From NCBI RefSeq assembly GCF_019799925.1, contig NZ_JABGCG010000006.1, positions 186,001 to 250,000 of the forward strand: DNA of 64,000 nt, written 5' to 3'. The translations under genes were made by a program, and so were the position numbers. The number at the start of each line of letters is the position of its first letter. Positions within the stretch are counted from its first letter, which is position 1. The notes under the pieces are model-generated. The model was not told where the DNA came from. It did not search any database and was given only the letters and a program-made list of their open reading frames with translations. Shown here piece after piece: positions 17,015-28,723 of this stretch. This stretch comes from Blastococcus sp. CPCC 205250. GTDB taxonomy: Bacteria > Actinomycetota > Actinomycetes > Mycobacteriales > Geodermatophilaceae.

Positions 17015-17871
17015 CCGTCCTGTCCCTCCCCGTCCCCGGAGCCGTCGTGACCCCTCCGCCGCTCGCCGCCGCGCCCTCCTTCGACCTCGACCGGGTCCTG
17101 GCCAGCATCGACACCATGGCGGCGCAGAAGCCGGTCGCCGCGCAGATCGTGTCGGTCGCCAACTCCGACGACACCAGCGCCCGCGTGCTGGCCGACATCC
17201 TGGCCGCCGACGTCGCGCTGGCCAGCCGGGTCATGAAGCTGGCGAACAGCGCCTACTTCGGCATGCGGGGACGGGTGACGTCGCTGCAGTTCGCCGTGAC
17301 CGTCGTCGGGTTCACCACCGTGCGCACCATGGCCACCGTCGCGCTCACCGACCTCGACGACGAGTCGCGGCTGCCCCCGGACTTCTGGGCCGGCACCACC
17401 AGCGTCGCCCTGGCCGCGTCGCTGCTCGCCCCGCGGTTCGGCGAGCGGCCGCAGGACACGCTGTGCCTCGGCCTGCTGGCCCAGGTGGGCGTCGCCCTGC
17501 TGCACCACAACGACCCCGGGGGCTACCGCGAGCTCCTGGCGCAGGAGCCGGCCTTCGCCGGCCGCCGGGCGGCGGAGGTGCGCCGCTACGGCATCTCCGG
17601 CACGCGCCTGACCAGCGTCGCGCTGGAGCAGTGGGGCTTCCCGCACAGCATGGTGGGGCCGCTGGCCGCCGTCGACGACCGGACCTCGACCGACGGCGCG
17701 CTGCTGCGGGCCGCCTTCGAGCTCGCGGCCCGGCTGACCCAGCCCGGCTACCAGCCGGTGGACGTCGAGCAGCTCACCGACGGCCTGCTGCGCGAGGACG
17801 CGGTCGGCCCGGTGCTCGAGCAGGTGGCCCAGGACGCCGACGAGCTGCGCCGGGCGATGCTCGACGGCTGA
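17011..17871 (+). CDS. HDOD domain signalling protein
   Basis: 286 residues. After a Pro-rich start, the HDOD domain (about 20-215) shows LADVALASRVMKLANSAYFGMRGRVTSLQFAVTVVGFTTVRTM-type features, including the NSAYFG stretch. HDOD proteins resemble HD-GYP folds but usually lack the metal-binding HD pair and act as non-catalytic adaptors in second-messenger or motility pathways. The GTG start overlaps the GGDEF-EAL stop, so the two are made together and probably interact; that is an inference. Confidence 0.85.
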   Translation: MTVLSLPVPGAVVTPPPLAAAPSFDLDRVLASIDTMAAQKPVAAQIVSVANSDDTSARVLADILAADVALASRVMKLANSAYFGMRGRVTSLQFAVTVVGFTTVRTMATVALTDLDDESRLPPDFWAGTTSVALAASLLAPRFGERPQDTLCLGLLAQVGVALLHHNDPGGYRELLAQEPAFAGRRAAEVRRYGISGTRLTSVALEQWGFPHSMVGPLAAVDDRTSTDGALLRAAFELAARLTQPGYQPVDVEQLTDGLLREDAVGPVLEQVAQDADELRRAMLDG

Positions 17872-17890
17872 TCCCGTCCCCGGACGGCAC

Positions 17891-17926
17891 AGCGGCCGGC
17901 GCCCCCCGCGGGGGACGCCGGCCGCT
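17891..17926. terminator. Bidirectional hairpin between convergent genes
   Basis: AGCGGCCGGCG (17891-17901) pairs with CGCCGGCCGCT (17916-17926), with an inner C5/G5 stem. It sits between the HDOD stop (17871) and the acyl-CoA dehydrogenase stop (17968). Confidence 0.65.
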
Positions 17927-17967
17927 GCCGGGTGCTGGTCGCGCTGTGTTGTCGGCCGTGCTGCCGG

Positions 17968-19140
17968 CTATGCCGCGCCGACGCCGGCGCCGGGCGCGTA
18001 CGGCTCGCCCAGCGGGTCCAGCGTCGGGTGGTCGCCCACCGTGGCCGCGAGCCGGTCGAGGGCGAAGTCGCCGTCGCCGAGCACGTGGTCGATCGCGGTG
18101 AGCCGGCTGGTGTAGTGCCCGACCTTGTACTCCGCGGTCACGCCGATGCCACCGTGCAACTGGATGGCCTCCTTGCCGATGTGCCGGCCGGCGCGGCTGG
18201 TCTGCAGCCGGGCCCGGTCGGCGGCGGAGACGACGTCCCCGCCGGCGTCGGCGACCATGCTCGCCCACAGCGCGGTGCTGCGGGCCAGCTCCAGGGACAC
18301 GTACATGTCCGCGGCGCGGAAGGTGAGCGCCTGGAACTTGTTCAGCGTCACCCCGAACTGCTTGCGCTGCGTCAGGTACTCCGACGTCGTGCGCAGCGCC
18401 GTCTCCATCGCGCCGACCGCCTCGTTGGCGTAGGCGATCCGGGCGAGGGCGAAGGCCCGCTCGATGTCGGCGGCGCGGTCGCCCGTCCCCTCGCCGAGCA
18501 GGCGCGCGGGCGTCGACGCGAACGTCACGTTGGCCGCCCGGCCGCCGTCGTGGGTGCGGTAGCCGGTACGGGTCAGGCCCGTCGCGTCCCCGTCGACGAC
18601 GAACAGCGCCGTGCCGCCGTCGGTCACGGCGCTGACGACGAGGACGTCGGCGCGGGCGCCGTTCAGCACCGGCTCCTTGACGCCGGTGAGCGTCCAGGAG
18701 TCGCCGTCGGCGCTCGCGGTCACGCCGGCGGCCGATGCGCTCCACCGGGTGGTCGGCTCGGCGTGCGCGAAGGCGAGCACGCTGCTGCCCTCGCTCAGCG
18801 GGGCGAGGAGCTCGGCGCGCTGCTCGGCGGTGCCGACGGCGGCGACCAGGCCGCCGGCCAGCACCACGGCCTCGACGAACGGCTCGGGCGCCAGCACCCG
18901 GCCGATCTGCTCGGCGACGATGGCGACCTCGATGGGGCCGGCGCCCATGCCGCCGTCCTCCTCGGCGAACGGCAGGCCCAGCACGCCCATCTCGGCGAGC
19001 TGGCCCCACGTCTTCTCGTCGAAGCCGGGGTCGGTCTTGGTCACCTGACGGCGCGCCTCGGCGTCGCCGTAGGCGCGGTCCAGGAGGCCGCGGACGGCCT
19101 CGCGCAGGTCGTTCTGCTCGCTGTCGAACTGGAAGTCCAT
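17968..19140 (-). CDS. Acyl-CoA dehydrogenase, second subunit of a pair
   Basis: 390 residues of ACAD fold: N-terminal helices (MDFQFDSEQNDLREAV...), a middle beta domain and a C-terminal helical domain with LTQRKQFGVTLNKFQALTF and QLHGGIGVTAEY. The C-terminus lacks the YEG(T/S)xE-type catalytic loop and ends in a variable tail, which suggests the partner subunit of a heteromeric FadE. I chose ATG 19140; a GTG at 19149 overlaps the upstream stop (GTGA) and would add three residues. Paired FadE genes of this kind oxidise unusual acyl-CoAs such as steroid side chains in actinomycetes; the substrate here is unknown. Confidence 0.85.
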   Translation of the reverse strand: MDFQFDSEQNDLREAVRGLLDRAYGDAEARRQVTKTDPGFDEKTWGQLAEMGVLGLPFAEEDGGMGAGPIEVAIVAEQIGRVLAPEPFVEAVVLAGGLVAAVGTAEQRAELLAPLSEGSSVLAFAHAEPTTRWSASAAGVTASADGDSWTLTGVKEPVLNGARADVLVVSAVTDGGTALFVVDGDATGLTRTGYRTHDGGRAANVTFASTPARLLGEGTGDRAADIERAFALARIAYANEAVGAMETALRTTSEYLTQRKQFGVTLNKFQALTFRAADMYVSLELARSTALWASMVADAGGDVVSAADRARLQTSRAGRHIGKEAIQLHGGIGVTAEYKVGHYTSRLTAIDHVLGDGDFALDRLAATVGDHPTLDPLGEPYAPGAGVGAA

Positions 19141-19145
19141 CTGGA

Positions 19146-20321
<1,176 letters not shown>

Positions 20322-20368
20322 CGGACCTCTCTCCTGACGTCGGCCGCCGTGGCAGACGCCCTCTCGTG

Positions 20369-20408
20369 CGTGGTGACCACGACGATCCCACACTCATTAC
20401 CGGTGAGT
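20369..20408. promoter_or_regulatory. Palindromes upstream of the acyl-CoA dehydrogenase operon
   Basis: CGTGGT-G-ACCACG (20369-20381) is a perfect palindrome. ACTCATTACCGGTGAGT (20392-20408) has 5-base arms around a CCGG and resembles TetR-type sites often seen before fatty-acid genes. They lie 48-87 bases before the ATG at 20321. The regulator is not identified in the window. Confidence 0.4.
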
Positions 20409-20469
20409 AGGACGGGCCGCGCGGCGCGCGTGCGGGAACCCCCGGGCGGCGGGAACCGTTCCGCCGGTC

Positions 20470-20883
20470 ATGGAGCTGACCTGCCCCAAGTGCCACGGGA
20501 CCATGCGGACCTACGAGCGCAACGGCGTCCACGTCGACCAGTGCGGCGACTGCCGCGGGATCTTCCTCGACCGGGGTGAGCTCGAGCGGCTGGTCGACGC
20601 CGAGACGGCCTGGCACGGCGGGAGCGGGACGCCCGCGCCGCCGGCCGAGGGCCGATACCGCTCCGACCACGACCGGGACGAGGACCGCTACCGCGAGTCC
20701 GAGCGCTACCGGCAGGAGCAGCACCGCTCCGCCTCGTCCGGTGGCGGGCTGGGTGCCGTCGTGAACGAGGTGCTCGGCCAGGTGCAGGGCCGGTCGCACT
20801 CCAGCGGCCATTCGGGCCAGCACCACGGCCAGCCCTACAAGAAGAAGCGCAAGGAGTCCTTCCTGGGCGAGCTCTTCGGCTGA
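20470..20883 (+). CDS. TFIIB-type zinc-ribbon protein
   Basis: 137 residues. The N-terminal zinc ribbon (about 4-45) has CPKC...CGDC ligands followed by RGIFLDRGELERLV, the zf-TFIIB family signature. The middle is charged and Arg/Tyr/Asp-rich, low complexity and likely disordered; the C-terminus is Lys-rich (KKKRKESFLGELFG). The family is small, widespread and of unknown function. It is divergent from the acyl-CoA dehydrogenase operon. Confidence 0.82.
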   Translation: MELTCPKCHGTMRTYERNGVHVDQCGDCRGIFLDRGELERLVDAETAWHGGSGTPAPPAEGRYRSDHDRDEDRYRESERYRQEQHRSASSGGGLGAVVNEVLGQVQGRSHSSGHSGQHHGQPYKKKRKESFLGELFG

Positions 20884-20965
20884 GCGATGGTCCCGGCGCC
20901 CCTCCGGTCGCACGCTCGCGGCGGGCCCCTGCAGCGGGGCCGGGCCGAGGGGGACGCTGGGGGGC

Positions 20966-21796
20966 GTGTTCGACGTCGACTGGATGGGGCTGCTGTGCCG
21001 CGCGGTCCTGCGGGAGCGGACCGCCGCGCTGATCGCCGAGGCCTGCGCGTGGACGGTCGGGCTCTCCGACCGCCCGCACCACCTGCGCCGGCGGGGCCGG
21101 CTGGTCGAGACCGGCGGCACGATGGGCGACCGGGCCGCGACCGGGCAGATGCTCAGCGGCGACGAGGACGGCCGCCTGGACCTCGGTGACGCGCGGCCGG
21201 GCAGCTTCGCCGACGCGCTCAACGCGGTGGGCCCCGACGGCGTGGTGTACGCCGACCGCTTCGACCGCGAGGTGGTCGAGCCGTTCGTCCTCGCCACCTG
21301 CGTGCAGGCCGCCGAGCGGGCCCGGGACACCCGCCCGGGGCCGTGGGCCGAGCTGCTCGACGACCTCGGCGAGGACGGCACCGACCTGCCGGCCGTCGTC
21401 GCCGCCGGGGAGTGGGAGGTGCCGCTGCGGATCGATGCCGAGCACCTGGTGCTGGCCGCGCTCGGCGAGGTGCCGCTGCTGCAGGTGGAGGCCGAGGGGC
21501 TGCCGCTGTCGCTCGTCCGCCGGGCCGAGGCGCTCACCCGCGAGGCGGCGGTGCCCGCGCCGCCGGCTTCGCCGGTCGAGGACCCGGCCGCCTCGGGCGC
21601 GGTGTTCCTCGCGCGGGCCGCGCTGGCGGCGGACGGCCCGGCCGAGCCGGTGGGGCCGGCGGACGCCGACCGGCTGCTGACCCTCCTGCTGGCCGAGGAC
21701 ATCGAGCCGGACGAGGTGGCGGCCGTGCTGCCGCACCTGCCGCTGGCGCCCGGCACGGCCGAGGCGGTCCTGCGGCTGCTGGCCGCCGGGCGCTGA
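20966..21796 (+). CDS. Hypothetical protein, 276 aa
   Basis: Not recognised. GTG start at 20966. The protein is acidic and rich in Ala, Leu, Glu and Asp, without signal peptide, membrane segments or an evident motif. A WEVPLRIDAEHLVLAALGEVPLLQVEAEGLPL segment in the middle looks like alternating strands. GC-skewed third positions and the lack of internal stops over 831 bases support it as a real gene. Confidence 0.5.
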   Translation: MFDVDWMGLLCRAVLRERTAALIAEACAWTVGLSDRPHHLRRRGRLVETGGTMGDRAATGQMLSGDEDGRLDLGDARPGSFADALNAVGPDGVVYADRFDREVVEPFVLATCVQAAERARDTRPGPWAELLDDLGEDGTDLPAVVAAGEWEVPLRIDAEHLVLAALGEVPLLQVEAEGLPLSLVRRAEALTREAAVPAPPASPVEDPAASGAVFLARAALAADGPAEPVGPADADRLLTLLLAEDIEPDEVAAVLPHLPLAPGTAEAVLRLLAAGR

Positions 21797-21892
21797 CCCG
21801 CGGCGGGGTCCTCGGCCCCTGGACGGTGTGCGGCGCGGCTGCCAGCGTGGCTGCTGCCGGGCAGGCGCCGGGACGTCGCGAGGAGGCCGGTC

Positions 21893-22372
21893 ATGACGTT
21901 CGGGGGCGAGGGGTACGCGCTGGCCGCCGGTGACGGTCAGGGCATCTGGTTCTTCAACGGGCTCTACACCGTCAAGGCCGGGGGACCGGACACCCGGGAC
22001 GCCGTGACGGTGATCGAGGCGCACATGCCCGCCGACCTGCAGGTGCCGCCGCACGTGCACCACCGGGAGGACGAGGCGTTCTACGTGCTGGACGGCGCGC
22101 TCAGCATCACCTGCGGTGACCGGACCTGGACGGCGGGGCCGGGTGCCTTCGCGCTGCTGCCCCGGGAGGTCCCGCACTCGTTCTCGGTCTCCGGCGGCGA
22201 TCAGGCCCGGATGTTGCAGCTGTCCTGGCCGGCCCAGTTCGAGCGGTTCGCCGCGGAGATGGGGGAACCGGCCGCCGCCATGACGCTGCCGGAGCCCCGC
22301 GAGGTCGACGTCCCGAAGCTGCTGCGGATCGCCCCCGGGTACGGGATCGAGATGCTCCCGCCGCCCGCCTGA
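21893..22372 (+). CDS. Cupin domain protein
   Basis: 159 residues. Cupin motif 1 reads PPHVHHREDEAFYVLDGALSI (about 47-66, with His/His/Glu metal ligands) and motif 2 reads GAFALLPREVPHSF (about 85-98, His ligand). Single-domain cupins include dioxygenases, isomerases and small-molecule sensors; the substrate cannot be assigned. Its 3' end lies in a 28-base tandem duplication that copies the stop-codon region. Confidence 0.8.
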   Translation: MTFGGEGYALAAGDGQGIWFFNGLYTVKAGGPDTRDAVTVIEAHMPADLQVPPHVHHREDEAFYVLDGALSITCGDRTWTAGPGAFALLPREVPHSFSVSGGDQARMLQLSWPAQFERFAAEMGEPAAAMTLPEPREVDVPKLLRIAPGYGIEMLPPPA

Positions 22373-22428
22373 AGCACCACCCGGCGCCCCGCCCGCCTGA
22401 GCCGCCACCCGGCGCCCCGCCCGCCCGG
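22361..22428. repeat. 28-base tandem repeat over the cupin stop codon
   Basis: About 2.4 copies of a 28-base GC-rich unit start at 22361, 22389 and 22417. The first copy contains the cupin stop TGA (22370-22372) and the second repeats the same TGA context. It fills the gap before the MFS gene. Confidence 0.7.
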
Positions 22429-22450
22429 GCCGCAGCCGTCGCCGGGCGGG

Positions 22451-23901
<1,451 letters not shown>

Positions 23902-23905
<4 letters not shown>

Positions 23906-25077
23906 CCCTCGATCGGCAGGCCGGTGTAGTTCTCGGCCAGCTCGCGGGCCGCGGTCTCCGAGGAGCAGACCCGCCGCAGCTGCGACAGCTGCAGCTGGGC
24001 GTCGAAGTCGTCGCCGGAGGTGTGCAGCATCGACGTCATCCACCAGGAGAAGTGGGTGCAGCGCCAGACGCGGCGCAGCGCGGTGTCGGAGTAGGCGTCG
24101 ACCAGGTCGGTCTGCTTCTCCTGGAGCAGCCGGACCAGCGCCGTGGCCAGCAGCGTCACGTCGGCCACCGCCAGGTTGAGCCCCTTGGCGCCGGTGGGCG
24201 GCACGATGTGGGCGGCGTCGCCGGCCAGGAACAGCCGGCCGCGGCGCATCGGGGCGCTGACGAACGAGCGCATCGGCAGGATCGACTTCTCGGTGATCGG
24301 GCCGGTGCTGATGTCCCAGCCGTCGAGGGCGAAGCGCGTGGCCAGCCCCTCCCAGATCCGGTCGTCGGACCAGTCCTCGATCTGCTCGGTCGGGTCGACC
24401 TGCAGGTACAGCCGCGACACCGACGGCGAGCGCATCGAGTACAGCGCGAAGCCGTCGGGGTGCCAGGCGTAGATCAGCTCGTCGGTGGCCGGGGCGGCGT
24501 CGGCGAGGATCCCCAGCCAGGCGTAGGGGTAGGTGCGCTCCCAGACCCGCGCGCCGGACGCGCCCGCGGCGACGACCGCCCGGGACGGTCCGTGGAAGCC
24601 GTCGGTGCCGGCGACGACGTCGCACTCGAGGACCTGCGGGTTGCCGTCGGCGTCGGTGAAGCGGATGCGCGGGCTGTCGGTGTCGACGTCCTCCGGGACG
24701 ACGTCGGAGACCTCGAACAGCAGCGGCGGGCCGCCGTCGAGCTGGGCGGCGATCAGGTCCTTGGTGACCTCGGTCTGCCCGTAGACCCACACCGTGCGGC
24801 CGCACAGCTCGGGGAAGTCCAGCTTGTGACGGGTGCCCGGGTACTGCAGGTAGACGCCGGAGTGCTCGAGGCCCTCGCGGCGCAGCCGGTCGCCGACGCC
24901 GGCGGCGGTCAGCGTGTCGACGGTGTGCTGCTCGAGGATGCCGGCGCGGATGCGGGCCTCGACGTAGTCCCGGGAGCGGTTCTCCAGCACCACGGAGTCG
25001 ATGCCCTGCAGCGACAGCAGCCGCGAGAGCAGGAGGCCGGCCGGGCCGGCGCCGATGATCCCCACCTGAGTGCGCAC
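23902..25077 (-). CDS. pobA: 4-hydroxybenzoate 3-monooxygenase
   Basis: 391 residues, as usual for PobA. FAD-binding GAGPAGLLLSRLL at residue 9, the EARIRAGILEQ segment, the DG motif GTDGFHGPSR (about 160) and the GD motif FLAGDAAHIVPPTGAKGLN (about 279-297) are all present. It hydroxylates 4-hydroxybenzoate to protocatechuate using NAD(P)H and O2, feeding the pca genes on the other side of the IclR gene. ATG at 25077. It lies downstream of iclR on the same strand but is separated by a hairpin. Confidence 0.96.
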
Positions 25078-25102
25078 GGGCCGAGTGTGACCACGGGACC
25101 CT

Positions 25103-25120
25103 CGCCGGGGGAACCCGGCG
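25103..25120. terminator. Hairpin between the IclR gene and pobA
   Basis: CGCCGGG (25103-25109) and CCCGGCG (25114-25120) with a GGAA loop, in the 50-base gap between the regulator stop and the pobA start. It may end or attenuate read-through. Confidence 0.45.
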
Positions 25121-25127
25121 CTCCCGT

Positions 25128-25898
25128 TCAGTGGAAGTCGCGGACCCGGGCCAGCTGCCGTCCGATGCCGCGGGCGGCGACCTCGAGGACGGGCGCGAGC
25201 CGGGTGACGTCACGCCGCGAGCTGGGGACGACGACCCCGAGGGCCGCGGCCACCACCGCCGTCCCCTCCACCTGCACCGGCACGGCGACCGAGTGGGTGC
25301 CCAGCGACATCTCCTCGGCCGTGCGCGCGTACCCGCGGCGGCGCACCTCGGCCAGCTCGCGGCGCAGCCGCCCGGGGTCGACGACGGTGTGCCGGGTCTG
25401 GCGGGTGAGCGAGCGCAGCACCTGCTCCACGACGTCGTCCGGGGCGGCGGCGAGCAGCACCTTGCCCACCCCCGTGGCGTGCAGCGGCAGCCGGCTGCCG
25501 ACGGAGCTGACGACCGGCGCCGACTCGCGACCGGAGATCCGCTCGACGTACAGCGCGGTCGGGCCCTCCCGGACGGCGAGGTGCACGGTGTCGCGGGTGG
25601 CGGTGTGCACGTCGAGCAGGAAGGGGGCGGCCACCGACCGCAGCTCGGCCTGCACGGGGGCCAGCAGCCCGAGGTCCCACAGCTTGTGCCCGACCTCGTA
25701 CCGGCCGTCGGGACGCCGGGCCAGCCCGCCCCAGTCGGTGAGCTCGGCGACCAGCCGGTGCGCCGTCGACAGCGGGGTGCCCGACCGCTCCGCGATCTGC
25801 GTGAGCGTCAGCCGGGGCGTGTCGGCCGTGAAGGCGTCGAGCACGGCCAGGGCGCGGGAGGTCACCGACCGGCCGGGCGAGGAGCCACCTCCGGCCAC
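25128..25898 (-). CDS. IclR-family regulator of the pca/pob genes
   Basis: 256 residues. An N-terminal winged helix-turn-helix (about 12-70, LTLTQIAERSGTPLSTAHRLVAEL) precedes the IclR effector domain (about 85-250, with PLHATGVGKVLLAAAP and a VAVPV...VVAALGV core). IclR proteins of the PcaR/PobR/PcaU type sense aromatic acids or beta-ketoadipate pathway intermediates. Its position between pobA and the divergent pcaHGBDC operon makes it the likely regulator of both. The GTG at 25898 follows GGAAGGGGACG. Confidence 0.88.
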   Translation of the reverse strand: MAGGGSSPGRSVTSRALAVLDAFTADTPRLTLTQIAERSGTPLSTAHRLVAELTDWGGLARRPDGRYEVGHKLWDLGLLAPVQAELRSVAAPFLLDVHTATRDTVHLAVREGPTALYVERISGRESAPVVSSVGSRLPLHATGVGKVLLAAAPDDVVEQVLRSLTRQTRHTVVDPGRLRRELAEVRRRGYARTAEEMSLGTHSVAVPVQVEGTAVVAAALGVVVPSSRRDVTRLAPVLEVAARGIGRQLARVRDFH

Positions 25899-25931
25899 GT
25901 CCGTCCCCTTCCGTCCAGTGGGAGCAACTGC

Positions 25932-25960
25932 TTGGGCAGGCTAGTGCCCCGCCCTACGGT
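25932..25960 (+). promoter_or_regulatory. Putative promoter of pcaH, predicted leaderless
   Basis: TTGGGC (25932-25937), 17 bases, TACGGT (25955-25960). The pcaH ATG is at 25967, seven bases after the -10, so transcription may start at the A of the ATG. No Shine-Dalgarno is present. Confidence 0.5.
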
Positions 25961-25966
25961 CGCGGC

Positions 25967-26719
25967 ATGACGCGCAGCACGTCCGACGGTGGGCTGGTCC
26001 TGCCGCGCTACCTGCAGGAGGACCCGGCCACCCGGGTCCCGGTGGCCTTCCCCGACTACCGGAGCACCGCCCTGCGCGCCCCGCTGCGCACGCCGGTGGA
26101 CCTGCCGCACCGGCTGACCGAGGTCACCGGACCCGTGCTGGGCGAGGACCGCGTCACCGCCGCCGACGCCGACCTGACGTGGCGCAACGGCGGCGAGGCC
26201 GTGGGCCAGCGGATCCTCGTGCACGGCCGGGTGCTGGACAGCTCCGGCCGGCCGGTGCCGCACGCGCTGGTCGAGGTCTGGCAGGCCAACGCCGCCGGGC
26301 GCTACCGGCACGTCGTCGACACCTGGCCGGCTCCGCTGGACCCGCACTTCGACGGCCTGGGCCGGGTGGTCACCGACGACCTGGGCCGCTACGAGTTCCT
26401 GACGATCAGGCCCGGCGCCTACCCGTGGGGCAACCACCACAACGCCTGGCGCCCGGCGCACATCCACTTCTCGCTGTTCGGCCGGGCCTTCCCCCAGCGG
26501 CTGGTCACCCAGATGTACTTCCCGGACGACCCGCTGTTCGGCCAGGACCCGATCTTCAACGCCATCCCGCCGGCGGCGCGCCACCGGGCGGTCAGCCGGT
26601 TCTCCCTCGAGCGCACGCAGGACAACTGGGCGCTGGCGTACGAGTGGGACATCGTGCTGCGCGGCGCGGACCGGACCCCGTTCGAGAGCGACTCCGACGA
26701 CGACGGGGACGTGGCGTGA
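25967..26719 (+). CDS. pcaH: Protocatechuate 3,4-dioxygenase beta subunit
   Basis: 250 residues. The intradiol dioxygenase core carries the four iron ligands: Tyr in GRYRHV (about 113), Tyr in GAYPWGN (about 152), and the two His of AHIHFS (about 165 and 167). The Fe(III) enzyme opens protocatechuate between the hydroxyls to give 3-carboxy-cis,cis-muconate, as an alpha-beta complex with PcaG. First gene of pcaHGBDC; overlaps pcaG by GTGA. Confidence 0.96.
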   Translation: MTRSTSDGGLVLPRYLQEDPATRVPVAFPDYRSTALRAPLRTPVDLPHRLTEVTGPVLGEDRVTAADADLTWRNGGEAVGQRILVHGRVLDSSGRPVPHALVEVWQANAAGRYRHVVDTWPAPLDPHFDGLGRVVTDDLGRYEFLTIRPGAYPWGNHHNAWRPAHIHFSLFGRAFPQRLVTQMYFPDDPLFGQDPIFNAIPPAARHRAVSRFSLERTQDNWALAYEWDIVLRGADRTPFESDSDDDGDVA

Positions 26720-27360
26720 ACCCCCTGGACGTGCCGGCCGACCCGCCGGGCCCCTTCCAGCCCCGGTCGGGGCAGCGCGGCAGCGGCTTCCTGACCGGTC
26801 CGCTGCGGCTGGGCACCACCCCCAGCGCCACCGTGGGCCCCTACCTGGCCATCGGCCTGACCTGGCCGGACGGCGCGTGGGCCGCCGCCGAGGGCACCGC
26901 GGGCGGCCTGTGGATCCGCGGCCGGGTGCTCGACGGTGCCGGGGACGCCGTCCCCGACGCGATGGTCGAGACCTGGCAGGCCGACCCCGACGGCCGCTTC
27001 CCCTCGCCCGAGGACCCGCGCGGCGCGGCGTCGTACCCGGGGTTCCGCGGGTACGCCCGGGCGCAGACGCTCACCGGCGAGTTCGCCGTCCACACGCTCA
27101 AGCCGGGCCGGGTGCCCGACGGGGAGGGCGGGCTGCAGGCGCCGCACGTGGACGTCTCGGTCTTCGCCCGCGGACTGCTGGACCGGGTGGTCACCCGCAT
27201 CTACTTCGCCGACGAGGAGGAGGCCAACGCCTCCGACGTCGTGCTGCGCGCGCTGCCCGGGGACCGTCGCGGCACGCTGCTGGCCACGCCGGCCGAGGAC
27301 GGCTACCGCTTCGACGTCCGGCTCCAGGGCGAGTCCGAGACCGTCTTCTTCGCGGTCTGA
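26716..27360 (+). CDS. pcaG: Protocatechuate 3,4-dioxygenase alpha subunit
   Basis: 214 residues. It has the same fold as PcaH (TVGPYLAIGL, RVLDGAGDAVPDAMVETWQAD, QAPHVDVSVFARG) but lacks the full ligand set, as expected for the structural alpha subunit that shapes the active site. The GTG start overlaps the pcaH stop. Confidence 0.94.
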   Translation: MNPLDVPADPPGPFQPRSGQRGSGFLTGPLRLGTTPSATVGPYLAIGLTWPDGAWAAAEGTAGGLWIRGRVLDGAGDAVPDAMVETWQADPDGRFPSPEDPRGAASYPGFRGYARAQTLTGEFAVHTLKPGRVPDGEGGLQAPHVDVSVFARGLLDRVVTRIYFADEEEANASDVVLRALPGDRRGTLLATPAEDGYRFDVRLQGESETVFFAV

Positions 27361-27394
27361 GGCACGGTCCGGGACCGGCTGGTAGGCAGAGCGC

Positions 27395-28723
27395 GTGAGC
27401 GGACTCCTCGACGGCACCTTCGCGCGCGGCGGCGCGGCCGCGGCGGTCTCCGGCGACGCCTGGTTCCGGTCCCTGCTGGCCGTGGAGGGGGCGCTGGCCC
27501 GGGCCGCGGCGCGGGTCGGCCTGGTGCCCACGACCGCGGCGGACGCGGTGAGCGCGGCCTGCACCGCGGCCGCCCGGCTGGACCTGGCGGCCGTCGTGGC
27601 CCATGCCGCCGACGCCGGCAACCCCGTGCCGCCGCTCGTGCGCGCCCTGGCCGACGCGGTGGGGGAGCGCGACGCCGTGGCCGTCCACGTCGGCGCGACC
27701 AGCCAGGACGTCATGGACACCGCCCTGGTCCTGATGAGCCGGGACGCGATCGGCGCGATCGACGCCGATCTGGCCGCGGCCGCGGAGGCCGCTGCCGGGC
27801 TGGCCCGCACCCACCGGGACGACGTCGTCATGGGCCGGACGCTGATGCAGCAGGGACTGCCCACCACGTTCGGCCTCAAGGCTGCCGGGTGGCTCGCGGC
27901 GCTGGACGGCGCACGGCTGCGGCTCGCCGAGGTCGTCGCCACGCTGCCGGTGCAGTACGGCGGCGCCGTCGGCACGCTCGCGGCCAGCGGCGGCGCGGGG
28001 GTCGCCGTCCGCGCAGCCCTGGCCGAGGACCTCGGCCTGGCGACGACGGCGGTGCCCTGGCACACCGTGCGGCTGCCCGTCGCCGACCTCGCCGGCGCGC
28101 TGGGGACGGCGGCCGGGGCGGTGGCCACGGTGGCCGTCGACGTCGTCCTGCTGGCCCAGTCCGAGGTCGCGGAGGCCGCCGAGGTCAGCGACACCCGCGG
28201 CGGCTCCTCGGCCATGCCGCACAAGAACAACCCGGTGGCCGCGATCTCCGCCCGCGCCTGCGCCCGGCGGGCGCCGGGTCTGGTGGGCACGCTGTTCGCG
28301 GCCATGGAGCAGGAGCACGAGCGGGCCGCCGGCGCGTGGCACGCCGAGTGGCCCACGCTGACCGAGCTGCTGACCACCGTGGGCTCGGCCGCGGCCTGGC
28401 TGGCCGAGTGCCTGGCCTCGCTGCGGGTGGACACCGACCGGATGGCCGCGGGCGCCGCCGCCGCCGCGGAGGGGCCGCTCGCCGCGGCACTGGCCGACGC
28501 GCTGACGCCGTCCCTGGGCCGGTCCGGCGCGCACGACGCGGCGGCCGCGGCCAGCCGCGAGGCGCGGGCGACCGGCCGTTCGCTGGCCGACGTGGTGCGG
28601 GCGCGGACCGACGTCGACGCCGCGGCGGTGCTCGCCGCCGCGGCTCCGGACGTCGGCGAGGCCGCGGCGCAGGTGGACGCGGCGCTGGCCGAGCACACCC
28701 GGCTGACCGAGGGGGAGGCATGA
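27395..28723 (+). CDS. pcaB: 3-carboxy-cis,cis-muconate cycloisomerase
   Basis: 442 residues of the fumarase/aspartase superfamily. The signature loop GGSSAMPHKNNPV (about 268-280) and GATSQDVMDTAL (about 108) are conserved. It cyclises the ring-cleavage product to gamma-carboxymuconolactone. GTG start. It ends in ATGA shared with pcaD. Confidence 0.94.
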   Translation: MSGLLDGTFARGGAAAAVSGDAWFRSLLAVEGALARAAARVGLVPTTAADAVSAACTAAARLDLAAVVAHAADAGNPVPPLVRALADAVGERDAVAVHVGATSQDVMDTALVLMSRDAIGAIDADLAAAAEAAAGLARTHRDDVVMGRTLMQQGLPTTFGLKAAGWLAALDGARLRLAEVVATLPVQYGGAVGTLAASGGAGVAVRAALAEDLGLATTAVPWHTVRLPVADLAGALGTAAGAVATVAVDVVLLAQSEVAEAAEVSDTRGGSSAMPHKNNPVAAISARACARRAPGLVGTLFAAMEQEHERAAGAWHAEWPTLTELLTTVGSAAAWLAECLASLRVDTDRMAAGAAAAAEGPLAAALADALTPSLGRSGAHDAAAAASREARATGRSLADVVRARTDVDAAAVLAAAAPDVGEAAAQVDAALAEHTRLTEGEA

